This document shows positions 35,745-47,499 of a stretch of 64,000 nt of DNA, one piece after another (the stretch's first letter is position 1; each line of letters opens with the position of its first letter). This DNA comes from Chromobotia macracanthus (Eukaryota; Chordata; Actinopteri; Cypriniformes; Botiidae), in the NCBI GenBank assembly GCA_036877525.1, contig JAZGTH010000088.1, forward strand, positions 2,708,501 to 2,772,500. Reading direction: 5' to 3'. Position numbers and translations under genes: made by a program. The notes under the pieces are model-generated. The model searched no databases and was not told where the DNA came from. It saw nothing but the letters and a program-made list of their open reading frames with translations.

Positions 35745-36976
35745 TCCTGGTTTGATCGCTCTCACACATACACCGCCCACCTTCCTCGCCGAACCTCATT
35801 GTGAAATCAGAACACACACTTACAAAGTCTACAATCACCACAAAAGAACTGAGAGAGCTGATGTTGCAGCTACACACACTTAATGGAAACTGCAAGCTTT
35901 GTCATATCTAAAGATAACAACTGATCTGATGTCAGCTGAAGACAATGGGCACTCATTAATCTTACTGACAAGAGGTGGAGACAATATGTTCAGGCCTGGG
36001 CATTTCAAATCATGTAGTATAAGTGTTGAGCTGGTTGCAGAATGTTGATGTTGCCGGGCAAGCTCTTCATTGTAAGCAGTGAGACAGTTTGTTATTTAGA
36101 GGGAGTTTTTCCAGGACTTTAAATTAGGAGGTGCAGATAAAGGAGAGAGTCTGATATTATACAAGGTGAATGTATTGTGCTCATCTCATGTTGGATTCAT
36201 ATTTGAGCTTATATTATTAGATGCTCTCTGTTAAATGTATGGGAAGGTAATGCAAGAATTAATTAGCAAGAAGTCTATTCACATGACAGAGGGCAGAAGT
36301 TATATAACACTTGTGTGTTAAATCCATGTGATTTTGGAATCATATTAAGGCTTGGTTGTGTATTCATTTTGTGTTATTAAGATGGAGGGATTTGTGGTGA
36401 TGTATCTTGGGATTTTATTTATGCAATTAATAAAAAGCTGCACATATAATAATATGTTGGTGTTGCGGTCTGTTGGGGACATCCAGCAGGAGAAAGAGAT
36501 ATTTTGAGCAAATACTGCTTTACTGTGTAATTAGGACATATTTTACCCAATTTAGATTTACAAACATCCTGGAGATGTTAGCACTGTATATATATAGCTG
36601 TAATTATATATATATAATTTAATTATTTATGAGTTTTATAGATGTGTATATATATTATTAATTTGTTATTTTGTGGTGAAGCTAATGTGCAAGTAGGCAG
36701 GTTTTTGGCTAGTTTGAGATTACTGTTACATAGCCAGTGCTTAAATCTACCAACAGCAATAATGTTTTGTTAAAGTTTTGTGTTGAGTGTTGTGAGGACT
36801 TAAAAGTCAGAATTCAGAGACATGGGGGGAGGCAGCATTCATGTGATTTAATAATTAATCATCTGTTATCCACCTCACTGGTAGATATCACCAGTGTGGA
36901 AAACACATATCGGTCTGCGGGCACTCCAAGGACATAAAGAGATTTTGTGCCCACACACACGGCACCCAGTTTCACC
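35745..36976. other. Non-coding stretch, no gene recognised
   Basis: Includes a TA-rich block at 36585-36660. Otherwise unique sequence with no exon-like frame until the candidate at 36977. Confidence 0.4.
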
Positions 36977-37103
36977 ATGAAGAGACGCAATGCTAAATTT
37001 ACTGCAGCAGTGACAAAGCACAATGTGTGTCCGATGTGTGTCAGCTCTCCAGCGGCGCGGTTTCTCGTTTTTCTAGCCTTCTTTCTGGCTGCATGCTGCT
37101 GTG
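36977..37103 (+). CDS. Candidate first coding exon of a membrane or secreted protein
   Basis: An ATG in good context (TTCACCATGA) opens a frame of 42 codons. A basic N-terminus (MKRRNAKF) is followed at about residues 29-42 by a hydrophobic run FLVFLAFFLAACCC, like a signal anchor. The frame meets a strong donor, G|GTGAGTC, at 37104. The segment has CpGs (GCGGCGCGG) unusual for this window. No matching family comes to mind, and no promoter or downstream exon was found, so this may be chance. Confidence 0.25.
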
Positions 37104-37450
37104 GTGAGTCTGGACATGGGCCAGTGGCAGGAAGGTCCACAGCAGTGATGTTTGGAAAGAGGAGTGCAGTCACTCACACTTACTGTCTTGTAATTTTCAT
37201 TTGATTCCACAATCTTGATTAGAACAATCACATAAAAGCACCTGCAAAGCCGGATCATTTTTACGGCATTTGCTGAGTGTTCCAGTGTTCCCTGGTTTCT
37301 TTCCTGGCTGCTGCGTGAACGCTTCATGTTTCCATGACAATGAGAAGACATGCATTAGTGCAAGTCCATCATTCATTCATGTTTTGTGAGGGAACTCCCA
37401 ACAGCCAACTTCACCATCCCTTCTCTCATATATTAATTAAAGATGCTACA
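37104..37450. other. Non-coding stretch, nothing identified
   Basis: Unique sequence downstream of the candidate donor. No second exon recognised. Confidence 0.4.
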
Positions 37451-37624
37451 CCCAACTAACAATGTTTTTGCTATAAGAATGTTTCCCTAATGTTTCCATT
37501 AAGTAACAAAAACTTGTTTTAGACATGGTATTACCATTATTGCTTGGTTATAAGAACAGTATTTAAACCTTTTTATTCTGTAATGTTTTTTAAATGTTCC
37601 ACTAACACCTTAAGGATAACAATT
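37451..37624 (-). mobile_element. CCCAGC-MITE copy 18, right-truncated
   Basis: CCCAACTAACAATGTTTTTGC through TTGCTTGGTTATAAGAAC and AATGTTCCACTAACACC. The sequence then leaves the family abruptly near 37622, so about half is missing. Confidence 0.87.
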
Positions 37625-38099
37625 GGGGCTGTAAGAATAATCTCTGCTTTGGCTCTTCTGGCTGGTCGTTAGTTAGTGCTACTTGATTTAGGACAATCAC
37701 CAAGTCACGGTGAGGAAGCAGACCAGCAACAACCAGCTTTAGAACAATGTTCTAAAACCACCTTGACTCTTAATCTGGTAGGACTCATTTTTTTGTAAAA
37801 GTACTGCCTCTACTGCCTCTGCCTCTGCCCTATAGATCTTTACAGCACTAAGCACAATTCAGCTCTCCTCTGTACCCTTCTTATTTCTGACAAATAGGAA
37901 TTCTATTGTTGTCACATTTCTGCAAAACTTCTGCCTAAATCAATGGTGCTGGTGAGGAACTTTTAATGAACAGACAGAACAATCTGAAAAATCCTGCTCT
38001 AATAATGTCTGAGAACTGTCTGGATGTGTCATGTGTCAGAGAGAGAAATGAAGAATAGAAGAACAATTCCAACACTTCTGCTGAGGACTGAACCTACTT
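37625..38099. other. Non-coding stretch, nothing identified
   Basis: Unique sequence with a short CTGCCTCT slippage near 37803-37828. Confidence 0.4.
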
Positions 38100-38296
38100 C
38101 CCAGCTAACAATTTTAGGCTGTAAGAATGTTTCTCCAGCGTTTCCATTCATTAACAAAACATTAAAAATGTTCAAAGCATTATGTTTTTTAATAACATTA
38201 TTGCTTATCAGTGATAACATTGCTATTCATTTTTTAAAATTCAACTTAAGAATAGCGTTACTGCAAGAACTTTTCTGATGCATTTTGAGAACATTC
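38100..38296 (-). mobile_element. CCCAGC-MITE copy 19, right tip lost
   Basis: CCCAGCTAACAATTTTAGGC starts it. A central deletion and loss of the last ~15 bp (it stops after TTTTGAGAACATTCTG) leave about 197 bp. Confidence 0.88.
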
Positions 38297-39365
38297 TGTC
38301 TCTTTCATTCTTTCATTTAATATGCAGCTTACAACACAAGTGGAAAAACTGATAAACACGCCATTGTCAAATAGATGCGGTTAATTTCTAAGGCTTGCAA
38401 AGTTATTTATAATTGTTTTTAGAACTGATTTATGCACAGCACACTGCAGAATTCACCAGTTAGCAGCTGAATGAAAAGTTACGTGCATGCTTGCTATAGC
38501 ATGCACCTTATTGCATATACACCTTCAAACAAATCTGTTCGACATGTTGATACAGTAAAATTAAACATAAACTCCATATATTACCAGCCCTCACAGATCT
38601 AAAGCTAATAGAATTTGGTCCAGAAACTTGGTGTTATGTATTATATTTTACATGGAGGGTCACTGCAGCCATGATCTTCCCGTATCATCATTTTTTTGGG
38701 GGGATTCACAAGAAGTTCTCTCAAAACTAAGGTTTGTTTTCCCTCTGCTTCTCTACGCATTGTCACATAACACCTTCAGATCTTCATTTATATCAAGAGC
38801 ATCTTTCCTCCTGCGGAAGACTGGCTTAATCACTCCACTTTATTTCTTCTGTCCTTTATTCCTCCAACTCGTCCCCTAATAAGACACGTGCCACTTTTGA
38901 AGGTCTCATTTCGCTGATGAAGTCACACTCCTAGAAGACTTTGACATCATCTGTGTGCAGATAGTTGACATATATCTCTCTTCTGCTTTTCTCTCAGCGT
39001 CATTCTCTCCTTTCTCACCCTCTCATTTTAAAAACCAGCTTTAATCAGTGAATATCCTGTTACTGCTCTTCTCCCAATCTGACATTTTTTGCTTCCATTT
39101 CTCAGAACGAAATTGATTCATTGGGGAGAAATGAAAAGGAAAATGTTTATGACAAATGCGAGATATCTGAATATGAGGAATAGAAAAGTGGTGACTCAAA
39201 AGCATATCTGAGTCACTAAAATTATACATTACAATACAAGGATAGTTAAATTGTCAAAAAGATGTATGGTATGATGTAAATTATAATAATATTACTTGAT
39301 TATTTGCTTGATTGTATAAAAGATCATTTCAATGTGGGAAAATAGTTTTGTGTATATAAAATTAT
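38297..39365. other. Non-coding stretch, no gene recognised
   Basis: Frame of 83 codons at 38628-38879 without recognisable domain. No repeats identified. Confidence 0.4.
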
Positions 39366-39366
39366 A

Positions 39367-39440
<74 letters not shown>
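39366..39440. repeat. (AT)n microsatellite
   Basis: About 68 bp of pure AT dinucleotides from about 39372. Likely polymorphic in length and cruciform-prone. Confidence 0.95.
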
Positions 39441-39442
<2 letters not shown>

Positions 39443-39590
39443 TTTTTAAGCATATATATTTATTTGTAGTGTGTGTGTATGTGTGTGTGGCGGTGGGGGC
39501 AAAAAGTCAGCAAAACCTGACAAATCTGAGCAAAATCTCCTTTTGGGGACGTCCTCATTGTAAACTCTATAAAAAGATATAAAAATGGAA

Positions 39591-39667
39591 GTGACTTTTA
39601 TCCGAAGTGACTTATAGCACATTCAAGGTATATATTTATCAGGGTTCCCTGGAAATCTAACCCATGG
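39591..39667 (-). mobile_element. SINE fragment, same family as 34672-34834
   Basis: ACTTTTATCCGAAGTGACTT, then ATATATTTATCAGGG, TTCCCTGGAAATCTAACCC: the tail half plus the B-box region (antisense GGGTTAGATTT, decayed). The A-box half is missing. Confidence 0.65.
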
Positions 39668-39669
39668 AA

Positions 39670-40256
39670 GACTTTGATGTTAGAGGCAATTATGACCTAG
39701 ACATGTTCTTGACAGACTTGATGAGGAACACACGAGGCTCTTCTGTACAGCTCTCACCAGAGGAGTGTCTTACATCCTCCTTTTCTGTGTAATTAAAACT
39801 CGGATTACACTGATGTATTATATGTTGTTTAGATTGACAGTCTGAGCCCTCTGGTCAAAGTCCACAGAGAATTAAAGAACTGTTAAACTGGCTTCATACA
39901 CACACCAGAACCTTCCCTCTGGGGCATCATCCTATTAGAAGACAGCTTTTGTGAAGAGGTGTGAAAGACAGTTTCACCTCAGAGAATTAAACTAGATGAT
40001 TCTGGAGAAGTGTGTGTGCGTGTGTAAAGTCTGTCCCAGATTACACGGCTGCATCTCTATCTTTAGACAGATGATCTGCATCCCTCGACTTCTGAACACT
40101 TCTGCTCTAAATCGAACCATCAGACATCTGAGTTCTCTTTCTGTTGACACACAGCTGCAACTATTTTTTTTGGATTTCACACTTTGGGCTTTGATAAGAT
40201 GTTATTTCTTGGTTTTCATTGATACAGATACAGCGACATGAAGTGCTTAGTGCTGA
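39670..40256. other. Non-coding stretch, nothing identified
   Basis: Unique sequence. Opposite-strand frames at 39992-40241 overlap each other and have no domain. Confidence 0.4.
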
Positions 40257-40512
40257 CCCTTCTTACAACTTTAGGTTGTATGAACATTTCCCAAATGTAA
40301 CAGAAACGTTAAAAACATTATTTTGAAAGTTTTAGAGCAATTCAAAATGTCTATCAACTACTTCAGAATAATGTTTTTGGCATATGATATATAATGTTAA
40401 AAAAACATTCTGCCAACATTACTGCAAGAACATTTTCAAGGAAACTTTGAGAGAACTTTTAGAAAATGTTCAAAATGTGTCAAAATTCTGAAACCGTTCC
40501 TTGTTATCTAGA
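40257..40512 (-). mobile_element. CCCAGC-MITE copy 20, both tips mutated
   Basis: CCCTTCTTACAACTTTAGG and TGTTATCTAGA align to the family ends with several substitutions. GA occurs on both sides (40255-40256, 40513-40514), a possible but weak duplication. 256 bp. Confidence 0.85.
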
Positions 40513-40514
40513 GA

Positions 40515-41990
40515 ATCATGATATAGATAAGTACTAGTTACACTTGTGATGCTGTCAGATATGTTGATAACATAAATATAATCATTTATGAAATCTAAAC
40601 GTTATGTGGTTTGGAGTCTGCTGTCTGATCTCAGTGAATATATGACTGAAATAGCTCTTACAGGTATTTAGTCATTAACTTGAGTTTGAGGTGGACTTAT
40701 CTGTTGGTCTGACCAGTGGATGAAGTGGGTGAAGCTTGTTATAAATATTATTTTTATAATTCTGTGGTGGCTCCATTGACACAAAAACATTGTTAAACTA
40801 TCAGTTTAATGACCTATGTTTTAAGGTGACCTTAGGGACCGTTCGGGAGAGAGACAGGGTTAGTTTTAGGCATGTAAATACATTTTCACATTTATTACTA
40901 TTGGCATGAAAGCACCAGTCAATGTTTTATTCTGTTTTCTTCTTCTTTATGTTCTTTAAGTTCATTCTTTTGCTTTTTTAATTCAGCATCAGTTCTTGAT
41001 CCACACAGATGTTTGGCTACAAGATACCCACAAAAATCTGGCCATCACTTTAGGGGATTATACATATTTGTTAACCGTTGTGTGTGCCTTAACATGACAG
41101 TGTTTCTTCACACATTTCTTATTACCCACAATCCCTTTGGAGTCCTGTTGTCATTGCCTAATCATTCACCATTCTGTGTCAGACGGCTGACAGGCAGCAC
41201 CTGGAGAATTTCACCACATTTTATTAGCAAACTGTTGGATTCAAGCAAAACAGTCTTTTACTGCATAAGTGCATGTAAAATGTATCATTTCTTCATTCTT
41301 GTGCTTCTGTTTGGTACCTGAGTTTAATTGATAAAGATTTAACAAGCAGGATATATATTGTATTTATTAGAACAATAATATTGCCCAACTCGATATTTTA
41401 TTTATCAAAAGGTTCCACAATAAAAAATTATTTCATATCTATAACAAAGGAAGTGGCCCAATCGTTCTTTAACGTGAACAGTGCTAGCTAGCAACAGAAG
41501 AATTAGCCAGCTAGCCTCCCTGACAGTGCTTGAAAGAGTTTCTCCCAAATATTTTACATTTTGTCCTTACTTTTTTATACAGATTTTTCATACAGAGAAA
41601 CGGAAAATTAAATCATTCTGGATAATTTCAGTTCAGTCTAAAACAATTAAGCAATTCTTAATCTTTCCTTCTGCTCGATGAGGCACATTTAAATACATTT
41701 TAAAAGTAAGCCTGAGTTTTATTCCACTGAGTGCATATCTGTTAGATATTTTACTCATGCATACAGCCATCTGGAAGCTCCCGTAGCATGCTAAACATTA
41801 ACTCATATAGAAATATGAGACATATCTTTTTACATGGAGAATTTTGACTCGTTGGGGCTCACCAAAAAATCTGTCTTGTCTGATCCCCAGATCACCAGCA
41901 ACATCAGGAAGTGCTCTCAACTACATTCATTTCAATCGTAGAATATTATTGATTTAAAATCACTATTCCATATACATAGCTACAATGGCT
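40515..41990. other. Non-coding stretch, no gene recognised
   Basis: 102-codon frame at 41013-41321 with no recognisable domain. CTAGCTAGCAACAG/CAGCTAGCC words near 41483-41517 are not part of a MITE copy. Confidence 0.4.
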
Positions 41991-41999
41991 TCTGTTCTG

Positions 42000-42530
42000 T
42001 ACTACTTTCACAAAGTTTCCTTGTTTCTTTCCTTCCTTTAGATAAAGAAACCCTCAAGGTGGTTCAAACTTTTATCATCTTGGTTCAGAATTCTTGAAGG
42101 TGTGACTGTACACTCCGTGCCCGGTGGCTGGCCCAGGGAGAAAAGCAGAGATTCGACTGGATTCCAGCCTAGTTCTGTTGCGCCTGGGGTGGGGGTTTTT
42201 GGCTCGCATGTGCCCTGATCCCACCTGCTGGTATTGCCATCTGACAATAGCCTGCTGTAAACAGCCCTTCTGTATTGTTCTGTGGCCCTGTCTCTCTCCT
42301 GGGCTTTTACTCTGTGGCATTCAAATGCTTGACACTATTCATAAGGTGGAGAATGGAGATGCTCGGAAGCAGCCCCTCACTGTCTGCCCTCATAAAAGCA
42401 GATGAGAGCATCCATTACAAAGAGAGAAACATCAAGAGGGTCACTCCGAATATAGTGTGGCGCTTTTCCATGGCAGACAGAGTGAGGCTGGAAGTCAAGG
42501 TCATCAGGGAAGTAGACCTGTTGTCTGGAT
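42000..42530. promoter_or_regulatory. Possible conserved non-coding element (GC-rich island)
   Basis: About 530 bp of unique, GC-richer sequence with few stops on either strand and overlapping frames in several phases (42038-42628). No splice-site pair or domain defines an exon. The texture fits a developmental enhancer, but that is inference. Confidence 0.28.
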
Positions 42531-42619
42531 GAGGTCGGAATTATGGATTCCAGGGAATGAGTGGAGGAAATAATGTCTAGATATCTGTACAGAAAAAGGT
42601 TCTGTAGAAGGGAAGATTT

Positions 42620-42648
42620 GTTGAACATGAGGGTGAGTAAATAATAAA
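42620..42648 (+). repeat. Fragment of cyprinid-type repeat
   Basis: TGAACATGAGGGTGAGTAAAT matches the conserved word of the repeat also seen near 49.65 kb. Only this short piece remains. Confidence 0.45.
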
Positions 42649-42847
42649 CAAATTTAATTTAATTTTAGAGCCGACTATTAATTTAAAAGTCCCGCAGTTA
42701 GATTGTTGTTTGAAAAAATTGAAAACCAGGCTTATTAAAGTAATCACATTTTATACATATTGGATAATTTAGTACATAGAGCAAATAAGATTGTTATAAA
42801 CAAACAGGTCTATAAAAAACAAATACCTTTTTAAAAGGTTAAAAGTT

Positions 42848-43077
42848 TTTTAGATTTTTTTTATTAACATTATTGGTTGGTTATAAGAATCTTATTCTTT
42901 GTTAACTCTGTAACTTTTTAAAAGTTTTAAACTTTTTAAAACCACTAATGCTTTGGATATATGACATTAGAAAAAGAGAAAAGAGTCCTGCTAACGTTAC
43001 TGCAGGAATGTTTTTGAGAACTTTGAAAGAACTTTTAGAGAACATTGGCCACAGTTCTGTGTTCTCTGTTAGATGGG
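42848..43077 (-). mobile_element. CCCAGC-MITE copy 21, left-truncated
   Basis: Starts inside the family (ATTATTGGTTGGTTATAAG) and runs to CTCTGTTAGATGGG. TT follows. About 230 bp. Confidence 0.85.
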
Positions 43078-44735
43078 TTGGCCCTCTAGCGCACATTCAT
43101 TTCCAGACACCTCTATGGTAGATTTGAATTTACTTTCTGTTCCAAATTTACATCAGTCATCAAACTGAGGGTTTTCTGCACTTCACTGTGTTTTATGGCC
43201 CGGGGCTCGCCTGTCTTTCCTGCTATGTACTCTCAGCTATGCTTTTCAGTTGCATTACAGCAACCTCTGGGGAAGCCTCAGGCCAAATGGTCCCATTTAG
43301 AAAATGTTAAACTTTTGCGAGGAATTATCAATTTGTACTTTGTGTAACTTTAGCATGCCATTATTATCTATTAGCAAACAAGTAAAATGTCACAGCAGTA
43401 ATTTATGCTTATCAACATATCTATAAAAAACAAAAATCTATTTTTAGTGTTTAGATTAGGTGTGGCAGCTTAAAGGGATGGTTAAAAAATAAAAATCTGG
43501 TCATTGTACACAATGCAAATGTCTTGTGTTTTCTCTGGTGCCTTTAAAGAAACTTGAGGCTTTATTCTAACTCCTACAAAGCTGCTAAAACATCATACAA
43601 ATAATCCATACAGCATGTGTGATGTGTACATGGGTTTTGAGGAAAATGATGGTGAGTATTATAGACAATTGGTTGAACGCTTACTGTAATACAAAATATT
43701 ATTTTAACTAACTGAGCAGAATTGTAAGAAAACAGTCTATATTGGAATAGTTTAGCAATGTATAGCTGCTGTGTAATGTGTTTATTATAAAACCATATTG
43801 TAATTGGTCTTTCCTTATTTGTGTATTTCTTTAGATAAAATCATATGTTAAATGTAAACTGCACATGTAAAGAGGAAACATTAGATTCTGGGTCTCGTCA
43901 TTTTGTGTAAATGTTAAGGTCTGTGAGAAACTAATTCAAAACATTGCACAAATCTACTTTTCTGATTTATATATTAACAAAAACCAAAGTGAACAACTAT
44001 AAATCTGCTTTCTACATCTTAACTGTAGCGCGTCAAGCTTTCTGGCTGTGGATTTATTACGTGGTGCTGTACACATCTGTCACTGATACAACAGAGAATG
44101 TACAGTGCGGTACAAACTCATTTTAAATGGCGTCTGTTTGAATCAAAGGTGCATTTAAAGTGTTTTAGCACGTCTTGCTAAAACTTTTCAGAGGTGTCTT
44201 CCATTGCCAGGGTCTTCAAATTCAGCAATAAAACACTCTGTTTGCTTTCTGAAAAGGAAGCAACTCATCACTTTTTTCAAGGAGTCATATCTCAATGTCC
44301 TGGACATCTTACTATAATGATGTCTATTTCTTTTATTATTTTATTTATTTCTTTTATATAATTGTCTTTATACTCCTAAAGCAGCTATTCTGTGCCTTCA
44401 TGCGCCCTCTTGTCCCTGAGATAGTTTTTATCCTTGCTCTGCAGTGATACATTTATTGAAAATCAGAAAATTGTATGATGTTGTATATGCAGCTATATGT
44501 TCAATCAACACACATCTTTTGGGACTGATACATTTTTTAAAGGAGAGCTCAGACACTTTGTCGCATTGAATGCAAGATTTGCATAAGTTATAATATCATT
44601 TTTTCGTGTCTGGGGATAGAATGTGTCTAAATGTGTGCAAGCTGACAAATTCACTTTCATTTTATTTCCTTAAACTGTAATGTGTAAAGGGAATTACAAA
44701 AATAATGAATTTTCAACAAGTTTTCCACAGGTTGC
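43078..44735. other. Non-coding stretch, no gene recognised
   Basis: TTAAAGGGATGGTTAAAAAATAAAAA at about 43472 recalls the 'aaagggatagttcacc' repeat but is too short to assign. Otherwise AT-rich unique DNA. Confidence 0.4.
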
Positions 44736-44739
44736 CCCA

Positions 44740-44935
44740 CATCTGCTATTGGATGGAGAAACTGATAGTCCCGCCCCAATGTTTCTGTGTTGCGCTGATT
44801 AACATGCTGGAACAAACAGAGACATTTTTGATAGCATCATATTTTTTAGATAAATCAAAGCTGGAGTGACTCACCCGAAATTGTCTTGCAAATTGAGTTG
44901 GCAAAGTAGATTTTTTTTACACACATCATCTTTAA
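44740..44935 (+). repeat. Repeat family R3, copy 2
   Basis: TATTGGATGGAGAAACTGA, GTCCCGCCCC, ATGCTGGAACAAACAGAGA, GTGACTCACCCG, GAGTTGGCAAAG and TTTACACACATCATC. The later words recur in order at 46968-47115, and the earlier ones at 24.5 kb, so this is the most complete copy here. Confidence 0.6.
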
Positions 44936-45105
44936 GATTGTTTTGATAATTTATTTGGGGGGAAGGGGGGTGACAACAGCTTGATCAAAGCAACATTTTC
45001 TTTTATTCATTTTGGTAGAACATTTTTGCTTTTTAAATTTGGTGTGAAACCTGTTGTATTCATTTTCACAGCTTTCTACAGATTTATGCACATTATGTTC
45101 TTCAT

Positions 45106-45200
45106 CACGTGCAGGCCCGATGATGTCACTGTATTTACAATTGTGAGCTACTATTATGACATCATTTTGACGTTACCAAGGTTACCTGTGACATCATACC
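45106..45200. promoter_or_regulatory. Cluster of ATF/CREB-like sites
   Basis: TGATGTCA (45121), TGACATCA (45157), TGACGTTA (45168) and TGACATCA (45189) lie within 76 bp, with CACGTG (E-box) just upstream near 45108. All four are one or two bases from the CRE palindrome TGACGTCA. A homotypic bZIP cluster is an inference. Confidence 0.35.
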
Positions 45201-45419
45201 TTAATGTCATCCTTCGAACATTCCCTCCAAACTGTATCATGTTAAATTTACATTTAAAGTAAAACCACATTTGTTCTAAAGGCTATTGTCACAACTTATG
45301 TTTCTTTTTCACATCACAAATTTAAACTGTTAAGTCATCAAGTGCCAGTAAATGCATCTAACTGTAGGAGGTGAGGCTGGACTCTGTTTTGGCCAGTGAA
45401 ACATAAGGTGCCCTTGCTT

Positions 45420-45840
45420 TGCAATAGTATAAAATTACATCCCCCTTCTACTGCCTTTGGCGAGAGGCCAAGACAAGGCTATTGTCCCCATTGTTCAGAG
45501 ACTGCAACATAAAATAACACAAATGAATTATTCGGTCAGAGAAGCAAAGCACTGAAATTAATCAAAGGTGCCAGGCTGCATTGTACTCGTTCGTTCTGCA
45601 GATGGAATTTTGCATTCGGAGAAAGGAAAGCTAATGGCTTTAGGAGAATCATTCTTGTTTTCTGCGCACTTTCTCTACAAAATCCATAACTCTGAGGGTG
45701 ACTGAGGTTGGGTTTAGACACAAACAAAATGAAGTTGTGGTCCCTGTCCCTTTCATTTAAGTTTAAAGAGACGTCTTCCTTGTTTTCGAAGGTGGATACA
45801 TTCCATGAATATTTGATGGGGGGGGGTCTGACCACAGGAA
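45420..45840. promoter_or_regulatory. Possible conserved non-coding element with NFI dyad
   Basis: Unique, GC-richer segment. TTGGCGAGAGGCCAA at 45457-45471 is an exact match to the NFI dyad TTGGC(N5)GCCAA. AATCAAAGG near 45560 fits a TCF/LEF core. A minus-strand frame (99 codons, 45536-45835) overlaps but has no domain. Conservation not tested. Confidence 0.32.
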
Positions 45841-46960
45841 ACGGCTTAAAAATGAAAAAAGTCTTTATCAGATAAAGAAAGAAAATCGAATTATTATGGT
45901 TTATTTAACGATCACATTTATCATAAATCAATATTTGAATGCTACATTTTTCACCTTAATATGTTGCTGTATTTGCTTCAAATTATACACTCTAGAAATA
46001 GGAAGAAACCTTTCCTGAGACTTGATATTTTGCTGGGACTCTCGCCAAATTGTAGCGCTTAGGTATAATTTGCTTTCGGTAGAGGTAATTACTGCAAAAA
46101 CAGGTTAAATGTGTTGTTTGTAAGTTGGCCGGGTAAGTGAGGAATCTGTAAAGTAAATAAATATGAGGATGAAAAATGTTGGCTCTTGTTTACAACACAG
46201 GTTATGAAATTATGGAGTGGTATTGAGTATAATTTCTTGATGAATTTGCACTTATAAGTAACTTGACTTAGTAGTTAGTGACAAGTTACAAGTTTACAGC
46301 TAAAGACACTTTAAGAAAAACTCATTCATTTTTTATTATTAAAGGCAAACAAAATAGATATTTTGGAAATGTGTCTCAGTTTACCTAAAATCACCCTACA
46401 GAAGGAAAAGAGCCATTGCGCTATTTACATCTATTTTGAAAACCAATGTCTAAGATATTGCATCAGAGTGGGTGAAAAACGCTAGTGGCTACACATTTGC
46501 ATAATATTTCCAACATATTGCACTAAGGTGAGGTGAGTGAATTCAGGTGCTGTTAACCTGATACTGGTGATGTTGGGTTAATTCTAGGTTGTCAGCTGTT
46601 GAACAGACCCACATCTGGAGAAAACTCTTCCTGCGATTTTGTCTCGGTTGTCTGGAGATCCGTTGACTGTAAAATGAAAGGCAGGATTCTTAAGGTTAGC
46701 AGACATCTCTGTTCAAAATGGTTGTAAAAGTATTTGATGGGAGGGAAGGTCCCATCCAATTATCTTTCATCTGTCCAGGAAATATGTTGGAATTCTTCAC
46801 AGCTTCATACAGAAAAGGGGGAAGGGCAGACAGAGATGGACTTTGTCCTCTGAAGTCCATAACCATCTGAGCAGGACAAGAAGTTCTACAGTATCCTATA
46901 TTATCAAAAATATATATTATATTACACCGATCTTTATCTTTTGGCCGAGCTGCTGTTGCT
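45841..46960. other. Non-coding stretch, no gene recognised
   Basis: AT-rich unique sequence. Nothing identified. Confidence 0.4.
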
Positions 46961-46964
46961 GGGC

Positions 46965-47116
46965 TGGTTGGAATGCTGGAACAAACAGAGAAATGTTGTC
47001 AGAGCAGCACAGCGTTTACACTATCCAGGTAAATCAGACTTCACATGACTCACACCTGAAGTTGTCTGCATATTTAGCTGGCAAAGAAGAAAGTATTTTC
47101 ACACACCATCCTTTAG
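46965..47116 (+). repeat. Repeat family R3, copy 3
   Basis: AATGCTGGAACAAACAGAGA, ATGACTCACACCTGAAGTTG, TTAGCTGGCAAAGAAG and TTTTCACACACCATCC follow the same order as 44808-44930 with moderate divergence. Immediately upstream of MITE copy 22. Confidence 0.55.
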
Positions 47117-47135
47117 TGTAGACAGTCTTAGCTAA

Positions 47136-47470
47136 GCCAGCTAAAAGAGAACATTCTCAAAATGATGGCTCTCAAAAAAGTTATCAAAAATGTTCTTAAA
47201 GTAACGTTAGTAGGACGTTTTTCTAATAGTATACATCATATATATTCATATATCATATATCATATATATATCATATATATTCATAAAACATTACAGAATT
47301 AAAAAAATGTTTGAAAAACAGTCTTAAAACCAAACAATAATGTCTATATAATGTCTTAAAAGCTGGACATTTTGAACATTCTTAAACTATTTTTTTTTAA
47401 TGTTTTAAGTATTTGTTACTGAATGGAAACATTACGGAAACATTTTTACAACCTACAGTTGTTAGCTGGG
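47136..47470 (+). mobile_element. CCCAGC-MITE copy 22 with expanded ATAT core
   Basis: GCCAGCTAAAAGAGAAC to CAGTTGTTAGCTGGG, 335 bp, the longest copy. AA at 47134-47135 and 47471-47472 is the duplication. The usual short ATATATCATAT core has expanded to about 60 bp of CATATAT repeats (47225-47285). Confidence 0.92.
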
Positions 47471-47499
47471 AAGATATAGTACAGTCTGATGCAAAAGAC

